Notes under the pieces: generated by a model | Told to the model about the DNA's origin: nothing | Databases searched by the model: none | Seen by the model: the letters and a program-made list of their open reading frames with translations, nothing else | NCBI GenBank assembly: GCA_903813345.2 | Contig: CAIIXF020000008.1 | Location: 1,125,341 to 1,189,340 of the forward strand | Direction of reading: 5' to 3' | From: Owenia fusiformis | Lineage: Eukaryota; Annelida; Polychaeta; Sabellida; Oweniidae | Length of the DNA: 64,000 nt | In this document: piece by piece, positions 13,801 through 25,800 of the stretch | Numbering within the stretch: the first letter of the stretch is position 1 | Layout of the letters: each line of letters opens with the position of its first letter | Program-made: the position numbers and the translations under genes

Positions 13801-16800
13801 CTTCATAATTGGTGGAAAGCTGTATATTGGTGATTAGTTATACGCCAAGATGGCCGCCGCTTTAAAAATGGCAGGAATTTTACGCAAAATCAAAAATTTT
13901 CATTTTAAACCAAAGTAATAAATATTATTGTTTGAAATTTTGGAAGTATATTCACAACATCTAACTTTTTCACATATATTCTGTGTTTTCACCCTGACCC
14001 CCAGGAGCCATGAATAGGGGGTCGGGAAAACAGGTATTTGCATTTATTTTGAGATCTTTCTGAAGTATAGCTTTATTATACTCAAATGAAAGACAATTGT
14101 ATCTTTCTTCTGATTTGGGCCTTGTAAAATTCAAAATGGTTTCCTAATATGGGATTTCGCAATAATTTTCTGATCTGTTCAAAGTATGGCTATATTATAC
14201 TCAAATTGAAGGAATTTTAGAGTAGATCACAATTATGGTATTGTTAATCTGATTTGTGCCTCAGAGAATTCAAAATGACTACCTTGCAGTGTTATAAGGG
14301 ATCAGAAAAACAAGAATTAGCGTTAATTTTGAGATCTTTTTGAATCTTTCTCTATTGGTTGAGAAAAGGTCAGGTGGAAAGTTACTGCACATGTAGTACT
14401 GCTCAACTTGCAAAAAAATCCAGGGGGGTCTTGATTATGCTTTCCTATCGCAACATCCATCTCTCAAAATGAATTTAAACATAAGTCAGCTGATAATACA
14501 TGTACCAGCATTGATCTGTTAACATCTTTTCAAGCTGAACTTGGATGTAATGATACTTGATCTGATGAATTTGTAAATAAGGAGTAAACCTATGTTGAAT
14601 TAAAGAACACAATTATCAAAGAAAAGATTCAAATCAGATGATTCATACTACATGTACTTTGAAATATATTTGCAAATCTTTGATTTATTTCAAATTATTT
14701 CTTTTAAAAAATGTAATAAAAAAATTGTTTTGAAAAAATATTTTTGTCACACAGACCAAACTTTAATCATGAACTTAGAAATAAATTTTTAAAACAGACA
14801 TTTTAATTACATTTTCTTCACTTCATATTGGAATTTATTGGACCAACATTTTGTTTACTTCAGCGTGTATGCTCTTATTAGATGCATACTGTTTCTTGGG
14901 ATCTAAGGGTAGAATCAGATCTAGTAAATATGGGCTAAGACTCTTGAAAGCCTATGTAACTACCAAGTAGTAGTCAAAGTACCCTTGGCAATAATTATTT
15001 CAATTTTAGAATAATTTGAACTTATGTCATTCATTGTCATTTCTATTTTCTATAAATCACCAAAATTGTTAATTGTAACCTCTTAGAAGGGTAAATGCAT
15101 TTATTTGGGATAAAGTCGAAAACAATAGTCCATTTGGAAAATTCATGCAATCTGTTGTTTTCAGCTAATTTTGGTCGCCATATTTGATATATTTAAAACC
15201 CCTAAATGTGGATGAATTCTTCCTTCTAAGATGTTAACCCTGTCTCAAAACGTAACATATTGATGCATCAAACATTGAAAAATGCGTGGGAAACGAGATG
15301 AAAATCATGACAACATTACAGAAAAGGCATTTTTGTGACATGCTTGCATCTTTGCTGTCTCAAAGTCCAAACTATAACCTATAAAATAAATACTGAAATA
15401 ATCAAAGATGTAAACTTATCAGGAAGTGATTTGAATCCAGCCATTCTGATAACACTGACCCTGATTTTCAGATACAGATGCGCAGCATCAATTAATTGCA
15501 AAATAATACAGTGACCTTTTTCTAACAGCACACTTAATCTTTTTCACCTCAAATTCTAATAGCGAATCTTGATCAGTTCAGTCGAAGTCAATCTGACTTT
15601 GAGGTTGAATGTAAATCTATATTAGCACCCTGTTATAGCATGACGGTTACGTCAAGGTGATTTGCAAAATTTTGCGGTAACGATCACAAAAAATGGCGGA
15701 TTGGAAAGACAGCATGTCGTCTTTCTTCACAAATAAGACTTCCTTGTTCCATTCGGTGATGTTTATATAAATGGTTATAAAGATTGAGTTAAACTTGCCA
15801 TGTGGTTTATAAGAAGCAGAATATAAGCTGTAAACCTACCAGCTGAGATATCCAAGTTCATAATTTTTAGTCCATTCTCGTGTTTTCTCAGTAAATGTGT
15901 CTAGACCCACTGAAAATACTAACTGTAAGTAAACTGTGTATAAAGAAGTCATAAAATGACAAATCCAGGACAGGAACGAGTTGTATATTGTTAATAAAAA
16001 TGTGTCAATCTCAAGGTTGTTAGATGCTGACTTCGCATAAATTGCATGATTTTTATGGATGGTAACGTATTGTATTAAGATTTTCGCCAGCTAAAATGTC
16101 ACTCGACTTTTTTTGTGATTTTGAATCACAGAAGGCATTCTGAAGTTTCAAATTGGCGCCATGTTTAATTTTTGGCAACCGCCTAATGTATATCACTTAC
16201 CTTTTATTGATTCTTTCATAAGTTTCATCAAAAACTCAGTTTGACCAGAATAATCTGTCTCACCGCTCGAATTTTCTTGAAATATGTCTTTTTTCTAATC
16301 ACCCGGATGTGCGGTTTACTTGGACTCGCCCAAAACAAGGGGTGTCAAACGCAAGATGGTAGAGATGCAGACATGTCGCCACTCTCACAGAATCTATTCC
16401 ATAATTTCAACATCACTACGCGGTTTTACAAGCGAAAAGGATAAGGACAGGTTGTATATAAGACTGGACAAGATGAAAATAATAAATATTCTAAATAGAT
16501 GACACCCTTTTCGAAATAAGATGAACTGAACCTATCACGTCACCGATTTCTTAGAAGAAATTACGTCAGAAAAACAAAAGCTCCGTAGAGAATTTTCGCT
16601 TGAAATGTTGAAAAGCAAGCCCAGTTTTCTATGGGAATATATGGTAATTAATAGTTACGTGTACAATATTACCGAGTTCGATGGTGCATAAGTTAGGCGG
16701 TGGATCATTTTGTAAGTACGACAATGTGAATTAATGCGACTGTTACTTTTTGGAAGGTTTTTTGCAAAAAAGTCGAGTGACATTTTAGCTGGCGAAAATC

Positions 16801-19800
16801 TTAGTTGTACATTAGATATTTAGCAGACGATTATGTGCATGTACACCTGTCAAGTCAAGGTTGCTAGTTCTGATAGCCTCTTTCCATGTTATTGTAATAA
16901 CGGGTAAGAAATGTAATATTGAATTGCCTATATTTGTTTTCAGGACTCAAATCAAATTTGTTGAAAAATATATAGCAACATTTCACTTTTGGATCACAAG
17001 CAATATGAAATGAATCGGAGTTTCATATATGAATGAGATTTGCCTAACCGTCCATCAATTTTTTGCGTTATCCCTAATTCAGAATACATGGTTATGGCTT
17101 GAGTAGAACATATTAGGTGGTTTCCAATGCTTAATTGACTTTGAATGATCGTATGTAGGTTGCATCTATATATACCAAGGTCGTTAGGCAATGTAGACCA
17201 TGCCCTAACGAGAAAAATAAACAAATTACTAAATTTTATGTAGTTTTGAATTTCAAACTCGACAGTTTTTCACTTATTTCTTGTTATCCCCAGGTATCAA
17301 TTTGCAGACTATGTTCAAAATATACATTGCTGAATGCATCACCGAATGTGATGCTTACATAAATCGTTTATGATTCCATTGATACACAGTAGTAGAAAAT
17401 ATAAACCAACCTTAGCTTTCTGTTCCATTGCGGCCATTCTATTGGATAAATCATTGAACATAAGTGTCCGACCTTGTTTTCAGAGGTGGCGTAACCGTCA
17501 TGCTATACCAGGGTGATTAGTTCAGATGTATCATGTACATTGTACAAGTTATAGTTATGGATGAAGTGTTATGTTAAATTGGTTTCCATTATTAATAACA
17601 GATAAAATAAGAAAGAGGGCACATAACACAGAGCGTATACCGAGTTAAGTAGGATTATTCTAAAAAATGAAAATGACAACAGGAAAGTTACTTGCTTTGT
17701 TAGTGTGTTTATTTCTTATGGGATGTTTGTTAATAATAAGGATTATTCCAAACAACGACTCTGCACATAACATATCACCTAAGCCAAGAATGGACATATT
17801 CGCTAAAGTCTTACAAAATTGGCCCAAGGACAAACCAAAAGCTTTCATTTATTTCCTATTACAAGATAATCCAGAAAGAATGCAGATGTTTTGGAAAGCA
17901 TTGGATTTACTAGAGAAATTCTTTAACTTGAAATATAAGTATCCTATAATCATTTTCCATGAATTCAGCTTCAAAGATACAACCAAGAAGGAAATTAAGT
18001 CCAGGACACAAAACATCGTTATTTTTCAACTTGTTGAATTTACGACTCCGTCGTTCATAAATTCATCAAAACTAATGAAGTCAAAGGTTTGTTACAGAGA
18101 TATAGGATACAAACATATGTGCCGTTTCCATAGCAAACAAGTGCCCCAGCACCCTGTGATGAAAAAATTTGATTTTTATTTGCGCCTGGATGATGACTCC
18201 TATATTCTAAAGCCGATAAATTATGATATATTTCGATACATCAGAGACAATAATTACATGTATGGATATTTAATTATTAGGAAGGATCGAGCAATATGCG
18301 TGACAGGACTCTGCGAAGCTACAGAAAAATATTGTCAGAAAAATAACATTATTCGGAAATTTGCATGGAGAAAGTACTTGATATTTTATAACAATTTTGA
18401 AATTTCAAGGACAAGTATATGGTCAGGAGATGCATATAGTAAATACATAGACTACATAGACAGCCTTGGAGGTATTTATTACAATAGATGGGGTGATGCC
18501 CCTATTAAGTCATTAGCGCTCTCAGTTTTTGTGCAGCGAAGTAAGATTACAAAGATGCCAAACATTTCATATGCACACCAAGGCAAAAAATGGACCTAAT
18601 CAGGGATCAGTGCTTTATTTTGTAATGTTGTCCTTTGCTCTTTGATTATATCCTATTATAATCGAAAAGTTGTTTACCCGTAAACATATTTACCATGTTT
18701 TCTGTAATAGGTGCACATTGCCAGATCCTTTCATGGAAATCAGAAAAAATAAAAAATTCGATAATATGGTAAATTACATTAATTCACTACCGATTGATCC
18801 TTTTCTCTGCACAATGATGTTACAGAAGTGTCCCCAGAATCTTTAAAAGTATAAGTACATTCATCACGCCCGGTGATTGTGAAAATAGGATGGAGGGGGA
18901 GCAGTCAATTTCTGCTAGAAAATTCAACAAATCTGGAAGATTTATTTTTTCAAGTAAAAGTTTAGTATCGTATTGCTGAATGGATAGGCTCACAGTATGG
19001 TAAAATATGTTAGGTCTTCTGAGTTTTTTTCTGAACCGATACGCTTGCAAGATATGAGATCTATTTAAAAGTCGCAAGGCCACCAACGTGCACAACAATA
19101 GTCTACACGACCTGTAATAAATACTTACAAGTGACGTTATCATAACTAAAGTAATGCCATTGCTGACTTTATAAAATAAGTTTCCATATGTTGTATAGAA
19201 AATAATCAAAAATAATTAAGATGGGACAGAAGGGGAGGGGATGGAGGGGGGAGCAATATGTCTATAAGTGAAACAACTTTACAAAAATTCTTATATTTGA
19301 AAAATAAACTCAGTAACTTAGTAAGAAACTGGATGTTACACCTGAAGAATATAAAAACTATTTTCTCTAACTTTATGAAGACCAGTCAGTTACAGGAAGA
19401 TTTTGACTCGGGTATCTCCAAAATTGCAGGTTTGCCGGAAGGATTGGAGTAAATATTTTCAGCGATATTGACACTCATGTGTCAATTAATTTACTAAAAC
19501 ACATTCAGCCGATCGATAAATGCATGAGAAAAACATTGAGGTATGATATTAATTTGTCTAGTCGCAGTGAGCCCACTTTTAAAGAGGAAAATTTTGAAAT
19601 ACCCCATTATCGCCCATATATTCATCTTTCAAAAATCCTTGGTTTTTTTGTCACTTGAGACATCTCCTCCGGGAGAATTTTGGAGCCGCACTGTGCATTT
19701 ATTAGAGAGAATGTGGTAAGTCATATTAGGCGATCAGCCTGGGGGGTTGGTCGGTACCAAATCAGGGGAATAATGGCCATGGTGATTTTTGGGAAGGTGT

Positions 19801-22800
19801 AACATGCTCAAAGAAGAGATAAAAAGCAATTTTATAGATCATGAAAGGGTTTGGAGGTTAATGATTTCACTTTTGCTTCATTTTAGTCTGAGTAATCAAA
19901 CTTTTCATAGAAAACCAAAACATGTAACTATTAATGTAAGCTCAAAGAATAGCTAAAATGTAGTTTTGTAGATCATGAAAGGGTTTGGGGATCAATGATT
20001 TTATTGTCTTAGTTTTAATAACTTTATGTGGAAATCCAAGATGGCTGCCAAAATGAATAAGTTACCATTAATATAAGCTCAATGAACAATTACAAAGTGA
20101 TTTTGGGACATGTGTGGATTATAAGCTTGGGGCATCAGTTTTAGCAAATCGAATACAGCAAGTCATTAAAATCTTAGTAAACTCAGATCAAAACTCTTAT
20201 ATGAAAGAACGAGGAATTCATTTAAATTTAAGATTAATAGATGATGTCATGAATTATATCAATAATGATAATTTACAAGGAATAATGGTTGCTTTTGATT
20301 ATTCTAAGGCTTTTGATTCCATGTCTAAAAAGTATGTTTTTGATGTAATAAAAAAATTTAATTTTGGTCCACAACTTCAAAAATGGATTAAGGTCTTTAA
20401 CAAAAACACGACATCTACAGTTACAAATAATGGTTATTTTACAAAAGATTTTGTATTAAAAAGAGGCTTAAGACAAGGCTGTCCTCTCAGTGCACTACTT
20501 TTTATACTTGGAACTGAAATATTTGCAAACAGAATTAGACAAAATCAAAATATAAAGGGAATTAAAATATATAATACTGAAAAAGAAGTAAAAATCACTA
20601 GCTACGCTGATGATACAACTGCATTCTTAGATTCAACTGAATCACTAAGAAATTATCTTTTAGAGGCAGAGCACTTTTATAAAACATCTGGTTTGAAATT
20701 AAATAAAGAAAAAACTAAAGCTATGTGGCTAGTTAAGGAAAGGGAAAATAATGATAAACCTTTAGGAATAAAATGGGAACTTAGAAAAAATGCTAAGATA
20801 AAGATTTTAGGGGTTTACTTTTCAAACCATAAACAAGCTTGTTTAATTAATGAAAATTGGAGTGAAAAAATTGACAAAATGGAAAACATAATCAGAAATT
20901 GGAGTAAAAGAAATTTGTCTCTTTTGGGGAAAGTATGTGTAGCTAAAAGTCTTATATTATCCCAAATCACTCACATGCTGATGGTATTCAAAGCACCAGA
21001 CAACTACCTTAAAAAGATCAACACACTATTGTATAAGTTTATTTGGCAAAAAGCTGGAAAGGGAATAGAAATAAAAAGATTCAAAGAAAATTTTTATCTC
21101 AGGATACTGCACTTGGTGGAATTAAAATGGTAGATATTTTTTGTGTCAGGAGTCATTAGTCTTATCCTGGATTAAACTATTTTTAAGTAAAGAGGAATCT
21201 CATTGGAAGGAATTGAGTAAGTTATTTTTTCATAAAGTTGGTCATAATTTTGAGATATTCTTATACAACACTACTTTGGGCTCTATAAAACCTCAAATCA
21301 AAATTGAAAAATTGCCAGAATGTTACCAGTACTCACTTAAAACATGGTTTAATAGAAAAGTATCAAGTAGTCATATCTATGACAACGATATTTTATGGAA
21401 TAATAAAAATATAACATACAAAAATAACTGTATATTTTTTAATTTATGGAAAACAACAGGTATTAACTCTGAGTATCTGATGTGTTAGATGATCAACTAA
21501 AATTAAGAAATATTGAGTATTTCTTAGGTATTATGCCAAATAACCCTGGTGTTATGCTTGAATATAATATTGTAAATAATGCTTTGAAAAATAAGGTGAT
21601 ATATAAAATTAGGATGGATGGATATAGATAGATAGATATAGATGGATATACACAATGCAAGAGCAAGGGACTTGAAGAATATGATACTTAAAACAACATC
21701 TGTAACACCAAAATGTGTGGAAATTTGAAATAATGAATTCAATGATTTGAATTGGGGAAAAATTTGGGAAATGGTGAAAAATATTAAAGATACGAGAATT
21801 AAAAGTTAAGTTTATAAAATTATTCATCGTGTATATCCAACTCAAATACATTTATATAATTGGAAAATAAATGTGGTATCAAGAAACTGTAAAAGTTGCT
21901 TAGATGAAAATGATACATATGAACACTTTTTCATAAAATGTAGGAAAGTCAAAACCTTGTGGAAAGAAATAGAAACAAGATTGAAGATTAAGTTTGGTAA
22001 ATGTATTCGATTAAATGAAAGACATATCTTGTTAATGTATGAACATAAAAATAAATATGAACAAAATTATTGTAACTTAGTCATTCAAATAGCGAAATTG
22101 TGCATCTCAAAATTTAAATAGGGTGAGCATCCCAATTTGCTAACGCTATTTGAATTTGAAATAAGACTACGAAATGTAACTCCAAACTATATGGTTTATG
22201 GGGAACTTGGTAGATTCCCTCTATATATAAAGTCTAACACATGTATCTTGAAATTTTGGTATAAATTAGCAACAAGTAGCTCTGACAGTTTAAAGATGAG
22301 TGAAAAAATGTACAAATTGTGTAAAAATATGTATGACAGAAATGTATTTTCCTCAAATTGGTTTACTTATGTGAAAAACACATTAAACAATCTTGGCATG
22401 TCAGATGTTTGGATAAATCCAAAGTCAGTTAGTTATGCAGAGTTTATCAAAAAAGTAAAAGTAAGGATGCAAGATCAGTTTTTACAAAAGTGGAATAGTG
22501 ACATGAAAGTCAGTAGTAAAAGTTACAACTATAAAATATTTAAAACAGAATTTTCATTTGAACAGTATTTAGACTGTATGCCAGATAAATATAGAAAAGT
22601 TCTAATTATGTACAGATTGTGTAATAATAAACTTCCAGTTGAAAGAGGACGTTATAAAAATATACCTAGGGAAAATAGGTTTTGTGATTTATGTGGTAAA
22701 GGAATAGGTGATGAATTTCATGTCATTTTAGAATGCAAAGCTTTAAGTTATATTAGAAAAAGATACCTTCCTAAATGTTATACCACAAGACCAAACACAC

Positions 22801-25800
22801 AGAAGTTTGAGAAATTAATGAATTCAAACAAAAATATACTCATAAAACTTTGTAAATTTTTAATCGAGGCTGGGCAAAAAAAATGTTCTTACATGTATAT
22901 AAATGTTATTTTAATGTTTGTTACTGTATTAGTTAAGTTTGTCTTTTGTACTCTTATACCCTATAAGGGGTGAATTGAGAAATCAATAAATAAAAAATAA
23001 ATAATGGTATGAGAACTGTATGTTGAAATTATATTATGTATGTATGAAATAAGTTGGAATAAAAAAAAAAGTGATTTTGGGGACTATGTCTAGGATTCAA
23101 TGGTCGAGAATTTAAGTCAATGGCTAGGTTTCAATGGTTGAGAACTTTAAGTCATCAAATAATTCTTTTATTTGGATATTCAGGATGGCAACCAAAATGG
23201 CTGCCAAAATGAATAATTAATTTTGGAACATATTCATTTGGCTATCAAAGATGGCCCTGATGTGATGTACCATCTCAATTGTACTCTCTTCATCAAAACA
23301 ATGAACTGGTTTATGAAAGCAGAAGAGTCCTAATATGGAGGTCTCAAACAACAGCATCTGTGAGAACTAGAAAAGTGGATGAAAGCTATTGACCTTAGCA
23401 ATGTAGGGAGTTGGTACATAGAGATTATCCTATATGAGGTTAAGAATATTGGGATTATCCCGAGGCCAATATAATATATCTGCCCGAGGGCCTTAGGTCT
23501 GTAAAGAAAGGACAAACTCAATCCAAGTCTACAATTACACAGAAGATAATATCTGGGATGGACTGAAGAGTGTCAAGTATGAAGACCTCATTGACAAAGT
23601 AAGGTGTAAAGGGTGGAAGGTGAGACTCTTTCCGGTGCATGTTTTATGTAGGCCTTAGAGGCTTCCAATGTTCTTCTCGGAACATCATGTTGAGAGAACT
23701 AGGTCTGCAGCCTGTGAAATGCAAGATGGCAATAAAGGAAATAGGTTAGATGGTTGAGTCATGCTCCATGTGAATGTGGTAATTTTTTATTTTGGCAACC
23801 AGTTTGGTGACCATTTTGGATTTTAATACGAGGAAAGGTTAAGATAACTTAAGTAAAGGCTAGTAAATTGAAACCATTTTCTCCTGAAACCCAGTCTCAG
23901 ATATCTATAACATAATTATGTGCTTATAAATTCATTTTTGCAGCCATTTTGACAGCCATTTTAGATTTCTATATAAAGGTATTCTTTAATCACTTCAATT
24001 TACACATGAATGGAATCCTTAACCTCTAAAACCTTACCATGGTCTGCGAAAGCAGCCGTTTTTTGAGTTTACATAAATAGTTACGTATTCATTTTGACAT
24101 CCATTTTGGTGGCCATTTTGGATTTCTATGTAAAGTAGTTCTTTGATTACTTAGATTTAGAGACAAATAAAATCCCTAGCCTCTAAAACCTTTCCATGGT
24201 CTCCAAAGTCACTTTTTAACGTTCTTTGAGCTTTTTGAACTTGTATCAATAGTGACATATTTGTTTTGACATCCATTTTGGCGGCCATCTTGGATTTCCA
24301 ATTCTTTGATGACTTAGATTTTGACTTAAATGAAATCCTTGACCCCTAAAACCTCAAAATCACTGTTTTTGTCTCTCAGTATGCTTAGATATAACTTCTT
24401 TTATTTGGTTGTAAGTGCACCGGCGGCCATTTTAAAAAATGGGTGATAACACCCATTTAGCTGCCACTCCTGCAATGCTATCATATAATTTCTTACTCTA
24501 GAGGTATTTACCTTGCCAAAAATCACAATGAGGCTTATTCCCCTAACTTGGTACTGATAACCTAAATTTTGGGGTGAAGCTGATGGCCTATATTGCTGTA
24601 AAGGTACTGTTGTAAATAATTGACATATTCTAGGTTAATTTTGTTGAAGTATGTATACTTATTGTATTGTACTTTTATTTACCTTTAATAAATAAGAGAG
24701 TTACAATAAATAAATTACATTTATATATTAACTATAAAAAATTATAATGATACATGATTATTAATAACACACATTCATTCAGAATTCTATCAACTACTGT
24801 AACACTTGTAGTCTGGTAGAAATATGGGGTATTTTGAAAATCAATTGTTTTCTTCAAATTACAATGTTTTTTTAACTTTCCAGTACATACATTGTGTTGG
24901 GACCTCAAAACCACGGAATGCCGGAGCGGCACGCTTGGGCAACTCTCTACAGAGCATTTCTTATACCCCTCCTGATAAAATCTACAGGGGGTACTATAAG
25001 ACACCTTTATATCTCAGACACTAATAAATATATTAACTTGAACTTTTCAGGAATTAGTTTTAGTATGATGCTTGACATGTTTGACAAAAATCAAGAGAAA
25101 ATCTTAATTGGTTGCTATAGCAACAATAGCCGAACAATATTTGTTGCCGTGGAAATGCATAATTTTTCTGATTTTCATCATTTTCTTCATATTCTTTATT
25201 CTTAAATTAGTATGCAGTATTATATTAGTATATAGGACACTATATATCTTATATTTAGAACATACATGTATATCAAAATGAAATATAATGAATTTTTACA
25301 GTAGTGAGGTTGGCATATAGTCTACACTTTAGCATAATAGCTTAACATTATAACCATTAGTTTTTCTCATCTGAGCAATAAGACTATGGAATTGAGTGCA
25401 GCAGCAGCCCCAAAACGCCAAATACTTAGATATTGATCTATGACCTTGACACGACCTTGACTTATAACAATGACATTGATCTCAGGTCACTTTATCATTG
25501 GTGATCAAATGTCAATGTAGCCCCACACAAGCAAACTACCTAGATATTGACATTTGACCATATTATGTTTTTGAACCATAGATATTGACTTTGACCTCAT
25601 GTCGCTTTAACATGAGTTGCCAAGGGCCACAGTAGCCCCCAGGGCCTCAAAACTCCAAATACTGAGATATTGACCTATGACCTTGTAGGAATGACCTTGA
25701 CCTCAGGACACATATCCATGGGTCCTCACGTGAAGCAGCATCCCCAAAACGCCAAATATTTAGATATTGATCTTTGACCTCGAGATGATCTTGAGCCTAA

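Larger units (their letters stand above)
20108..23067 (+). mobile_element. 5'-truncated non-LTR retrotransposon (LINE) with 14 bp target duplication
   Basis: AAAGTGATTTTGGG occurs at 20094-20107 and again right after the A-rich tail at about 23068-23081. This defines a target-primed insertion of about 2.96 kb. Only the 3' part remains: reverse transcriptase, then C-terminal regions with two cysteine/histidine modules. RQGCPLS and YADD place it among L1/Tx1-like or related clades; I cannot decide which. Several frameshifts, stops and a GATA-type microsatellite (21612-21650) interrupt the frame, so it is dead. Confidence 0.88.

Noticed and set aside
22137-22973. 278-codon frame considered as a host gene
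   Set aside because: It lies inside the LINE target duplication, follows the RT part, and ends before the A-rich tail.
24824-25205. Short overlapping frames near a slightly GC-richer patch (24890-24990)
   Set aside because: Both strands open for short distances only, no splice or start support, no recognised motif.
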